Assembly: GCA_937900045.1 (NCBI GenBank)
Contig: CALCEB010000192.1
Coordinates: 1-41,208, forward strand
DNA from: an uncultured Acidobacteriota bacterium
GTDB lineage: Bacteria > Acidobacteriota > Terriglobia > UBA7540
Length of the DNA: 41,208 nucleotides
Reading direction: 5' to 3'
Shown: in pieces, positions 34,515-41,151 of the stretch
Layout: each line of letters begins with the position of its first letter
Numbering within the stretch: the first letter of the stretch is position 1
Made by a program: the position numbers and the translations under genes
The notes under the pieces: generated by a model
Told to the model about the DNA's origin: nothing
Databases searched by the model: none
Seen by the model: only the letters and a program-made list of their open reading frames with translations

Positions 34515-35288
34515 ATGCCAGAGATCATTATCTCTGATATCACCATGATGTCACCGGGCTATTGCATCATCGGTCTGGAGCCCGACGGTCGCGATTCCTT
34601 TCGTTCAGTGCGGCCCATGCCCTTCGACCGATACGCATGGCTAGACCCTTTCATGTTCAACCGCGGGGATTGTGTGCGCTGCCAATTCGCGCCTGCGGTG
34701 CTTCGCGCCCCGCACTTCGAGGACCGGCAAGCTCGCAGCCTTCAAAGGACGGGAAGCATCCTGAACGAAGGGGATTTAATCCGGCGCTTGGAAACAGCGG
34801 AAGTGTCAATAAACTTGGAGGGACTGTTTGGGTGCTCTTTGGAATCGGACAACCCCAGAGGGAACTTCTGGATTGACCCGTCCAAAGGCCAGCGGTCGAT
34901 TTGTGGCTGCCCATACCACAATATTCGCTTCCGGGTTTTCCAGGACCCCAAAGGTCTTCGGTTGCGGGCCGAGCTGGTGTTAGCTTCGGATGAGCGGCTC
35001 CGCAGCCTTCCCGTGGTCGACCGGGCCTGGGGCCAGTTCCTCGCCCAGCTTGTGAAGCTCTGTGCGGAAGATAAGATCACCTTCAGTTCAAAGACGATGA
35101 ACTTCCTCAACCGTCAAGTCACCGAAAAGCTCCGCAAGTCGCCGAACCGCTTTGCCAGGATCGGGCTGGCGCGCGCCCGGGAAGGCAAGTGTTGGTTGAT
35201 GCTGGATTCCCTTTTTCCCCAACCCACTGGGGACTGGCTCAAGACCCTTGAGCCAGCGCGGAACAGAAACTGGCAGAAAAGCCCGTGA
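34515..35288 (+). CDS. Dual-OB-domain-like protein linked to DUF488
   Basis: The 257-residue protein resembles what databases call dual OB domain-containing proteins, recalled from their association with DUF488 genes; I cannot confirm this without a search. It opens with MPEIIISDITMMSPGYCIIG and has a beta-rich N-terminal half with charged loops (FNRGDCVRCQFAP, RSICGCPYHNIRFRVF). Four Cys in the CxxC-like segments C53-C56 and CGC could bind metal. No signal peptide or membrane segment is visible. OB folds bind single-stranded nucleic acid or oligonucleotides, so a nucleic-acid-directed role for the operon is inferred. It lies five bases after the second DUF488 gene and nine before the KAS III fusion. 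Confidence 0.65.
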   Translation: MPEIIISDITMMSPGYCIIGLEPDGRDSFRSVRPMPFDRYAWLDPFMFNRGDCVRCQFAPAVLRAPHFEDRQARSLQRTGSILNEGDLIRRLETAEVSINLEGLFGCSLESDNPRGNFWIDPSKGQRSICGCPYHNIRFRVFQDPKGLRLRAELVLASDERLRSLPVVDRAWGQFLAQLVKLCAEDKITFSSKTMNFLNRQVTEKLRKSPNRFARIGLARAREGKCWLMLDSLFPQPTGDWLKTLEPARNRNWQKSP

Positions 35289-35297
35289 GGAAGTTTT

Positions 35298-36620
35298 GTG
35301 AGCCAAAGGTGGCCGAAATTCCGGGATAAATCTCGCGCGCTGCCGGTGGTGCGCGATCGGGTTGCGGCTGAGCTTCCGCCGGGCAAGCTGTTCCCGGCGG
35401 ACGACGAGGATTTGATCGAATCCGGGCTTATTGACTCAATGGGCTGGGTTGGCATCCTCTCAGGTCTGGAGGATATCACCGGTGTTCAAGATTTCGGAAA
35501 CCCGTGGCCCCCGAACCGCCCACAGAGCGTCAGGGCGCTGGCAGAGTTATTGTGTGAGGCTCCAGGCGAGGACGCGGAGGCGGCAGCCAGCAGGTCTGCC
35601 CGCTCAGTCGCGCCGGGCGATTCCTGGGTGAACTTAACGGGTTGGGGTTACGCCTTGGGACGAATTCGCGTCGAGGCGGCGGGAGTCGAAAGCAAGTGCG
35701 CATTAGCGCCGGGGACTATCAGCGGCCGGGCGGGAATCGACACGGTCTGCTACGCAGGTCAATCGGAAGACGAGATTAGCCTCGGATTTGATGCGGCGGA
35801 AGCAGCTTTGGCCAAGGCCGGGGTGGGGCCCGGTCAAGTGGATGTTCTGGTTGCCACCAGCGCCACTTGGATTGCCTTTCCTTCGCTTGCCGCCCGCCTG
35901 CACTCCCGTTTAATTTTGGACGAAAGCTGCGGAGCCTTTGATGTGGGCGGGGCGTGCGCCGGCGTGATTCATGCTCTGGCGACGGCAAGAGCAATTCTCT
36001 TGACCGGGCGAAAGGTGGCGTTGGTGGTCGCAGCCGAGATCAACAGCCGCCCGCTTGCAGCGGCGCCTGGCGAATTCCGAGGACTATTTGGCGACGGCGC
36101 CTGTGCCTTTATTCTTTCACGCAGCGGAGCGTCCACGCCGGGCGAGTGCCGGCTAGGGAACTTCATCTCAGGGTGCTCCGGCGCGCACGCTTCCGCACTG
36201 CGGCTTGGCCTGACCGGGGTTGGATCAGTAACGGTGGAGTTCAAAGGCGAGGAACTGGTAGGGGCCGCTATCACCGCACTGGATCGAGTGATCCAAGAGT
36301 TGGAGGCGGAGAGCGGAACTCTTCGTACAGAAGTTGACTGGTTTGCCCTGCACCAGGCGAATCCGCGTGCCTTCAGATCTCTGGCCAACCGCGCGAACAT
36401 TCCCCTAGTCAAATCACCCGAGGTGACCCGATACACTGGCAACCTGGGCTCCGCTACATGTGGGGTGGCCTTGTGCAAGGCATTGGAAAAAGCTGAAGCG
36501 GATCACCACGGAGAACGCCACAAGGTGATCTTTGTGGGGGCAGTCGGTCCCGGCCTTCTTTGGGCCGGAACCTATATTTCCATTGTTACTTCTGCGGCTG
36601 CCAGTACCGGCCAGCCCTGA
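35298..36620 (+). CDS. Acyl carrier protein-ketoacyl synthase III fusion
   Basis: The 440-residue protein has a carrier-protein-like N-terminal domain (about 15-88), with LIESGLIDSMGWVGILSGLE placing a potential phosphopantetheine serine at S47. A KAS III-type thiolase-fold domain (about 108-435) follows. The condensing triad is intact: C220 in GGACAGVIHAL, H352 in LHQANPRAF and N382 in GNLGSATCG. KAS III enzymes condense acyl-CoA with malonyl-ACP, or transfer acyl groups, so this protein could load and extend, or hand on, its own acyl chain. FabH is about 320 residues and not fused. The GTG start follows GAGGAAG at good spacing and lies nine bases after the dual-OB-like gene. No other fatty-acid genes adjoin it. 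Confidence 0.82.
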   Translation: MSQRWPKFRDKSRALPVVRDRVAAELPPGKLFPADDEDLIESGLIDSMGWVGILSGLEDITGVQDFGNPWPPNRPQSVRALAELLCEAPGEDAEAAASRSARSVAPGDSWVNLTGWGYALGRIRVEAAGVESKCALAPGTISGRAGIDTVCYAGQSEDEISLGFDAAEAALAKAGVGPGQVDVLVATSATWIAFPSLAARLHSRLILDESCGAFDVGGACAGVIHALATARAILLTGRKVALVVAAEINSRPLAAAPGEFRGLFGDGACAFILSRSGASTPGECRLGNFISGCSGAHASALRLGLTGVGSVTVEFKGEELVGAAITALDRVIQELEAESGTLRTEVDWFALHQANPRAFRSLANRANIPLVKSPEVTRYTGNLGSATCGVALCKALEKAEADHHGERHKVIFVGAVGPGLLWAGTYISIVTSAAASTGQP

Positions 36621-36648
36621 TAACACGAATTCTGAATAGCTCCGGGTT

Positions 36649-36677
36649 TCTTTTCTGGTCATGGACGGGTGTATAAT
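36649..36677 (+). promoter_or_regulatory. Probable promoter of the Do-type protease gene
   Basis: A consensus TATAAT at 36672-36677 lies about 56 bases upstream of the protease start, in an otherwise gene-free gap. The -35 region is a poor TCTTTT/TTTCTT, so another sigma factor or an activator may be involved. Confidence 0.42.
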
Positions 36678-36732
36678 TTCCGAATAAGGATTAAGGGGAG
36701 TTAGTGGATAGCTCTCAGAATTGGAGTTTGGA

Positions 36733-38301
36733 ATGGTGAACGTGCGCCGTTATTGGGCCGCCTTGGTGGTGGCGGCGACCCTGGGGGCGGGAATCGTCAT
36801 TGGCTCGCTGGCCACACATGGAGTACGCGCGGCCAAGGTGGGGGTGTTTGCGCCCGGCGCTAAACCACTTGCTGATCCTTCTCCCGTTGAGCTTTCCAGT
36901 TCTTTTGCCCAAATTGCTCAGAATGTGAGTCCAGCCGTGGTAAACATCACCACGGAATCCACCGTCCGGTTGGCCGACCGGCGCTTCCAATCTCCCGAGG
37001 GCAGCCCCGGTGACGATTTCTTTAACCGCTTCTTCCATATGGGTCCGGGCGGCCCACCCTCGGATTTCCAGCAGCAGAGTCTGGGATCCGGCATGATTCT
37101 GGACAAGACGGGCTATATCCTCACCAATTACCATGTGGTGATGCAGGACGGAGAAGATAGGCCGGTGGACCGGATGAAAGTCCAGTTGCAAAGCGATCAA
37201 AGCGATTTGACGCGGTATACCGCAAGACTGGTCGGCTACGACAAGTGGACGGATCTTGCCGTCATCAAGATTGACGCCGGCAAGCCTCTCCCGATGGTCC
37301 AACTGGGTGAGTCCCATTCGATGCGCGTGGGGGATTGGGTCCTGGCCATCGGTAGCCCCTTTGGGCTTCAAGCTACGGTGACGGCGGGGATCATCAGCGC
37401 CAAGGGGAGAGATATTGAAGGCGGGCGCAGCGGCGAATTCAAACGTTTCCTTCAGACGGACGCGGCCATCAATCCCGGGAACAGCGGTGGGCCGCTGGTG
37501 AGCATGGCGTCCCAGGTGATTGGCGTCAATACGGCGATCGCCACCACGCGCGGTTCCTATGACGGCGTGGGCTTTGCCATTCCTTCCGACGTGGCGCGGA
37601 AAGTTTACAATTCCATCATCACCACCGGCACGGTGCGCCGGGGCGCTATCGGCGTCACTTTTATGAGTGTGCGGAATGACGCTCTCTTGCGCAGCTTCGG
37701 CGCGAGCCACGGCGTAGTGGTGGAAAGCGTCGAGCCTGGCAGTCCCGCAGAAAACGCTGGGATCCAACGCGGCGACGTCATCACCTCCCTGGACGGCCAG
37801 CCGATTTCCGATGGTGACCAGTTGCTGTCCATTGTTTCAAATACGGAACCCGGTAAAAAGATGGCGGTGGAATATTTGCGCGATCGCAAGGCGGGCAAGA
37901 CCACGATTGTCGTGGGGGATTGGAACCGAATCGTGGGCGAGGCTGATGCGGCGCCTGAGAAGCCTGTCAATGGGCAGACGAGTCAATTGCCGGCAGGAAT
38001 CCTTGGTGTCACCGTCAAGGATCTGAGCCCGGACCAGGCGAAGGATCTGGCCACCCAGTTGCGGTTGCCCCATCCGGAAGGTGTGATTGTGACTGATGTG
38101 AAGCCTGGCGGTTTCGCGGAAGACCTGGGCTTAGAAAAGCTAGATATTTTACTTTCAATTAATCACAAAGAGGTCACAACCGCAGAGCAATTTAATCACT
38201 TGCAATCGGAGTTGAAGTCAGGGCAAGATGTGCTCTTTCTGGTTGCCCGCCGGCAAGGCCGCGGCTTCACCACCCTGTTTCTTGCAGACCCGTTGCCTTA
38301 G
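36733..38301 (+). CDS. Do-type (HtrA/DegP-like) periplasmic serine protease with two PDZ domains
   Basis: The 522-residue protein degrades or refolds damaged envelope proteins. An N-terminal hydrophobic segment (residues 7-29) serves as signal peptide or membrane anchor. The trypsin-like domain has the catalytic triad H134 (TNYHVV), D174 (TDLAVIKI) and S251 (NPGNSGGPL). Two PDZ domains follow, about 295-385 (VVVESVEPGSPAENAGIQRG) and 415-510 (GVIVTDVKPGGFAEDLGLEK). This is the DegP/DegQ layout, and the length is slightly above usual. A loop with FFNRFFHMGPGG (96-107) resembles the LA loop of DegP-type proteases. The ATG at 36733 has GGAG eight bases upstream; the frame is open from a TTG at 36721. 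A putative sigma-70 -10 box lies upstream. Confidence 0.95.
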   Translation: MVNVRRYWAALVVAATLGAGIVIGSLATHGVRAAKVGVFAPGAKPLADPSPVELSSSFAQIAQNVSPAVVNITTESTVRLADRRFQSPEGSPGDDFFNRFFHMGPGGPPSDFQQQSLGSGMILDKTGYILTNYHVVMQDGEDRPVDRMKVQLQSDQSDLTRYTARLVGYDKWTDLAVIKIDAGKPLPMVQLGESHSMRVGDWVLAIGSPFGLQATVTAGIISAKGRDIEGGRSGEFKRFLQTDAAINPGNSGGPLVSMASQVIGVNTAIATTRGSYDGVGFAIPSDVARKVYNSIITTGTVRRGAIGVTFMSVRNDALLRSFGASHGVVVESVEPGSPAENAGIQRGDVITSLDGQPISDGDQLLSIVSNTEPGKKMAVEYLRDRKAGKTTIVVGDWNRIVGEADAAPEKPVNGQTSQLPAGILGVTVKDLSPDQAKDLATQLRLPHPEGVIVTDVKPGGFAEDLGLEKLDILLSINHKEVTTAEQFNHLQSELKSGQDVLFLVARRQGRGFTTLFLADPLP

Positions 38302-38344
38302 CAAAATGGTTGGAGGAAACGCGAGATTGAATTTGCCAGGAAAG

Positions 38345-38938
38345 ATGCTTATTAGAAATTTTATCTTTTTTGCGGCGGCCTTATGGCTTGCTATCCCGTT
38401 TCTTCCGGCGGCGGCCACCAAGGTGGCTCGCCATCATTCACCGGCGGCGAAACGCCGGAAGCATCGCACCCCCGCGCGGCGCTCCGTGCATTATAGTGCG
38501 AAGGCTCGGACCGCAACCAAAGCTTCACACCTGGTTCATGCAAGACCCTCGCATCGAACTTACGCCAAGTCCCGGAAGGCCCACAATTACCGTAGGAAGA
38601 AATCCACAAAGTACAAAGTGCGCTTCGCCAGCATTCACATGCAACCCGAAAGGGCGGAGCAGATCCAGCAGGCCCTAATCCATGCGGGTGATCTTCACGA
38701 GTCCCCGACCGGCCGGTGGGACGGTCAAACACGGGAAGCCATGAAGCAGTACCAGCAGCAGCATGGTTTTCCGGCCACGGGATTGCCGGATGCAAAATCC
38801 CTCATGAAGCTCGGCCTTGGGCCGCATCCACTGCCTCTGGATGCAGACCCGGTCGCTCAAGCCAAGTCATTTCCTCCAACCACCCCCGGTGAGAAGTCCA
38901 CTGATTCTGGGTCTCGCCAGGACCAGCCGGAAAATTGA
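38345..38938 (+). CDS. Exported peptidoglycan-binding-domain protein with a basic linker
   Basis: The 197-residue protein starts with a signal peptide (MLIRNFIFFAAALWLAIPFL, then PAAA). A strongly basic His/Arg/Lys/Ser/Ala-rich segment (about 25-95) follows, then a PG_binding_1-type helical domain (about 98-157: RAEQIQQALIHAGDLHESPT, TGRWDGQTREAMKQYQQQHG, TGLPDAKSLMKLGLG). A Pro/Ser/Asp-rich tail ends it. Such domains anchor proteins to murein; no hydrolase domain is attached. The ATG at 38345 is chosen because the signal peptide begins there and AGGA lies just upstream; the frame is open 39 codons further back into the protease gene. It sits 43 bases after the protease and probably shares its transcript. 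Confidence 0.8.
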   Translation: MLIRNFIFFAAALWLAIPFLPAAATKVARHHSPAAKRRKHRTPARRSVHYSAKARTATKASHLVHARPSHRTYAKSRKAHNYRRKKSTKYKVRFASIHMQPERAEQIQQALIHAGDLHESPTGRWDGQTREAMKQYQQQHGFPATGLPDAKSLMKLGLGPHPLPLDADPVAQAKSFPPTTPGEKSTDSGSRQDQPEN

Positions 38939-38988
38939 TACCTGATTCAGGAACTCAACGCACCTGGCGCTGGTCGAAGGAAACCAAC

Positions 38989-39011
38989 TGTCCCCAAAAG
39001 GGACACTTTTT
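38989..39011 (+). terminator. Rho-independent terminator
   Basis: The perfect stem TGTCCC/GGGACA around loop CAAAA is followed by CTTTTT. It lies 50 bases past the stop of the peptidoglycan-binding-domain gene and should end the protease transcript. Confidence 0.75.
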
Positions 39012-39366
39012 AACCCCACGGCTATTTTTCCACAGGCTAGAATCTATATCTGCTACAAAATAAAGGCCTAAAAAATCTGTCTCACTTGTCTCACGTGTCT
39101 CCACTGTCTCATTTCCAGATGATACAGTTCACTTATGAGTAACTATTCAGGACACGAGTTGGTGATGATTGGGATGGAAGGGGCCCTTCCCAAGCTCCAA
39201 ATTCAGGCCCTCTTGCAAGCCTCCATCATTGCTTCCGCCGCCTTTTCAAACCCCGGGTGGTTGCGGCCCGGCGTAGCCGGGTTACTCCGTCCGGAATCCG
39301 GGCATAGTATTGGCACTCTCAGCGGCTTCAGTTTACCCTCGCAATCTCACAATGGGGTTTTCAATA
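39012..39366. other. Intergenic region before the ribbon-helix-helix gene
   Basis: About 350 bases without a gene I can support. It holds four phased 9-base direct repeats at 39079-39114 and otherwise unremarkable sequence. A 79-codon frame from 39135 has no Shine-Dalgarno or family resemblance. Confidence 0.45.
39079..39114. repeat. Four tandem 9-bp direct repeats (iteron-like)
   Basis: GTCTCACTT, GTCTCACGT, GTCTCCACT and GTCTCATTT follow one another in exact 9-base phase. Such arrays can be operators for repressors; the nearest candidate binder is the ribbon-helix-helix protein encoded about 250 bases downstream. Confidence 0.7.
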
Positions 39367-39585
39367 ATGAATAGACGCCACGAAAAACTTCAAATGACGA
39401 TTTGCACGAGACTCCCCGTTTCCAAATTCCGCACGCTCCAGGACTGGTGTGACTTTAGTTTCCGGAAGCGGTCGGAGGTGATTGCCATGGTCCTCGAGAG
39501 GGTGTTGGATATGGTGGAAGAACAGACCAACACTCAACAACCTGTTGAACACGTAGTGCGCAGGCTGCACCTGGACCCGCCTTAG
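39367..39585 (+). CDS. Small ribbon-helix-helix-like protein
   Basis: The 72-residue reading contains MTICTRLPVSKFRTLQDWCD followed by FSFRKRSEVIAMVLERVLDM. This fits a ribbon-helix-helix DNA-binding fold of CopG/Arc type: a beta strand TICTRLP, helix A, a turn with RKRSEV, and helix B. The rest is a short acidic, then basic tail. The ATG is preceded by GGGG at nine bases. Such proteins are repressors, antitoxins or plasmid copy regulators. No toxin gene follows directly. The four 9-bp repeats upstream are a possible operator (inference). Confidence 0.55.
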   Translation: MNRRHEKLQMTICTRLPVSKFRTLQDWCDFSFRKRSEVIAMVLERVLDMVEEQTNTQQPVEHVVRRLHLDPP

Positions 39586-39626
39586 CGTCGTATGAAAAGT
39601 ATTAGAGGTTTGATACAAGAGAGACG

Positions 39627-39812
39627 ATGTTTACTTACAATATAACATATATCAGGAAGGTATCATCCGGTTGGGCTATAGTTCCTCTTACCCCGAAAAA
39701 CTGGGTCGGAAGGGAGCTGAACCCATATGTGGCCAAAGCCACCAACCCCACCCGAAAGGTAACTTGTCTCATAGGGAAACCGGGGACCTTCCTTGAAGGA
39801 GGTCCCCGGTGA
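39627..39812 (+). CDS. Possible 61-codon leader reading frame
   Basis: I recognise no family. This small frame starts at ATG after GAGAG at a short distance, runs through the strong hairpin at 39779-39810, and ends with TGA at 39810-39812, overlapping the GTG start of the next gene by two bases. It may be a leader peptide whose translation opens the hairpin and permits translation of the downstream gene. The residues look ordinary, so it could also be chance. A later GTG at 39728 in the same frame is an alternative start. Confidence 0.3.
   Translation: MFTYNITYIRKVSSGWAIVPLTPKNWVGRELNPYVAKATNPTRKVTCLIGKPGTFLEGGPR
39779..39810 (+). promoter_or_regulatory. Hairpin that occludes the ribosome binding site and start of the membrane-protein gene
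   Basis: ACCGGGGACCTTCCT pairs with AGGAGGTCCCCGGT through a three-base loop (TGA), with one bulged T, giving a stem of about 14 base pairs. The 3' strand contains the perfect Shine-Dalgarno AAGGAGGT (39796-39803) and the first two bases of the GTG start codon (39809-39811). In mRNA this would block initiation until opened by a translating ribosome, a helper or heat. No U tract follows, so it is not a normal terminator. Confidence 0.65.
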
Positions 39813-40525
39813 ATAGACTGATTACCTTTTGGATTGCTTCATCGACCGTGCTCTTTCTGCTCTCCCTCGTTTACTTCCGTTACCAACTTCACCGCAAGAA
39901 CCCGCTATTTGCTTGGTGGTTATGCTTGGGGGTGGCCATGGAGCTGATTTCCGCCTACGCGATGGTCCTGGACAGCCACAAATTTCTGTGCTTCTTGTGG
40001 CGCGCGGCGAACATCGCAAGCATCCTAATGGCCGTGGCCGTCTTGATCCTGGCCTATGCGCAGCGCGCGTGTCCTGTCAATCGCACCTTGCTTTATGGGC
40101 TGGGGGCGATGCTGGCCTTTAATTTGATCGCCCGGCTCACGGCGGGACACATCAGTATGGTGAAGCAGACTTGGCTGCAGGATATTGCTTTTTTTGGCCC
40201 GGCGCTATTCCTGTTGGTTTCGTTCTCCAACATTCGGGCGGACCGTATTCCGTTGCACGTCTGCTCGACCTTCCGCCATCTGACCCTGACACCAAGTCAG
40301 AGTCCTGGCTTGGCGCTCAGTTTGCGGCCGGCCAGTCTGCCGCGAGGGGCGGCTTCGACGAACACGAATGAAGCCTTCCTCGAATACTTCATCGCCCGCT
40401 CCCGTCTCCATCTGGAACTGTCCCCCAGTTTCTTTGTGCCGGTTCCCATGCCTGCTCCGCCAAAAGTAGAATTCGCAAGGTGCGCCACGTACAGTAAAGA
40501 AACTTGTGTGCTGGCTCAAACTTGA
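39809..40525 (+). CDS. Integral membrane protein of unknown function, possibly with a shifted C-terminus
   Basis: The 238-residue frame begins MNRLITFWIASSTVLFLLSL and has about five hydrophobic segments up to residue ~145 (SLVYF; FAWWLCLGVAMELISAY; ASILMAVAVLILAYA; LLYGLGAMLAFNLIA; DIAFFGPALFLLVSF). I recognise no family. The rest (about 150-238) is Ser/Pro/Thr-rich without structure, which may be a genuine soluble tail or a frameshift product. The start GTG has a perfect AAGGAGGT five bases upstream, both inside a hairpin. A strong terminator lies just downstream. The gene is therefore probably real and translationally controlled. Confidence 0.6.
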   Translation: MNRLITFWIASSTVLFLLSLVYFRYQLHRKNPLFAWWLCLGVAMELISAYAMVLDSHKFLCFLWRAANIASILMAVAVLILAYAQRACPVNRTLLYGLGAMLAFNLIARLTAGHISMVKQTWLQDIAFFGPALFLLVSFSNIRADRIPLHVCSTFRHLTLTPSQSPGLALSLRPASLPRGAASTNTNEAFLEYFIARSRLHLELSPSFFVPVPMPAPPKVEFARCATYSKETCVLAQT

Positions 40526-40555
40526 AAGTTCTCCCCCCAGAGAAAGTTGCCAGCC

Positions 40556-40593
40556 AAGCCGGGCCGAAAAGTATCGGCTCGGCTTCTTTTTTT
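40556..40593 (+). terminator. Rho-independent terminator after the membrane-protein gene
   Basis: AAGCCGGGCCGA pairs with TCGGCTCGGCTT (12 base pairs including one G-T), with loop AAAGTA and then CTTTTTTT. It lies 30 bases past the stop codon. Confidence 0.88.
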
Positions 40594-41043
40594 GACTCCT
40601 TGGCCTGGTGCTTGGATCGATTTTGGGAACTCCCATTGTAACCCAACCCGCAGTAAACAAAATCACCGCCGAAAAAACGCAGCTCTTTCTCCATTGTCTG
40701 GAATTATTTTCTTGGCAGTAAGTACATGACCTGGCAGAGGCAAGGTTTACGGGCTGTTCGCGCCCCAGCCGGGAGGATGGAAGGAACCTCCTGCCATCGT
40801 TCAGGAGGGTGCACGACAGGGAAATGATTTTCACGCGACCTTCCCCTGCCTCCGACGCTTTCAGAAGTCTTCAAACCGCCCGCTCAAGCGGCAGCATCGC
40901 AAGGCGATGCTGGCGTTGGCACCCCTCACGGTCCAGTGCATTCCGGCTCGCTTTAGCCGAGTGCCGATGACGCTGGCCCCGGCGCCGATTGCGCGCCATC
41001 GCACTCATTTTTCAGCACTCCCCGCAACGGATGCGGAATCGCG
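40594..41043. other. Intergenic region without recognised features
   Basis: About 450 bases beyond the terminator hold no credible gene on either strand. Short hairpins occur, such as GCAGCATCGCAAGGCGATGC near 40890. The last dozen bases (ATGCGGAATCGC at 41031) are the outer left arm of the final palindromic element. Confidence 0.45.
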
Positions 41044-41151
41044 GTAGTGACGCAGTTTGCTGTAGCGGCGCTCTATGAGCGCCGGAAACCGTTGAAGACC
41101 CAAGTTCGGCGCTCATAGAGCGCCGCTACAGCAAACAAACTGAGACACTAC
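41044..41151. repeat. Dispersed palindromic element, copy 8 (full length, 108 bp)
   Basis: It is nearly identical to copy 6: a GTAGTGACGCAGTTTGCTGT left arm, hairpins GGCGCTCTATGAGCGCC and GGCGCTCATAGAGCGCC, and a right arm AAACAAACTGAGACACTAC. The symmetry continues outside, with ATGCGGAATCGC at 41031-41042 matched by GCGATTCCGCAT at 41156-41167. Confidence 0.9.

Noticed and set aside
36715..37767. 350-codon open frame on the minus strand
   Set aside because: Antisense to the protease domain with its intact catalytic triad; composition (His/Arg/Gly-rich) is typical of a shadow frame.
39079..39114. Possible CRISPR array
   Set aside because: The four 9-bp units are contiguous with no spacers and no cas gene is in the window.
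39135..39374. 79-codon open frame before the ribbon-helix-helix gene
   Set aside because: No Shine-Dalgarno, no family resemblance, overlaps the better-supported gene.
40205..40834. 209-codon open frame on the minus strand
   Set aside because: It crosses a strong plus-strand terminator and is antisense to the membrane-protein gene; no motif.
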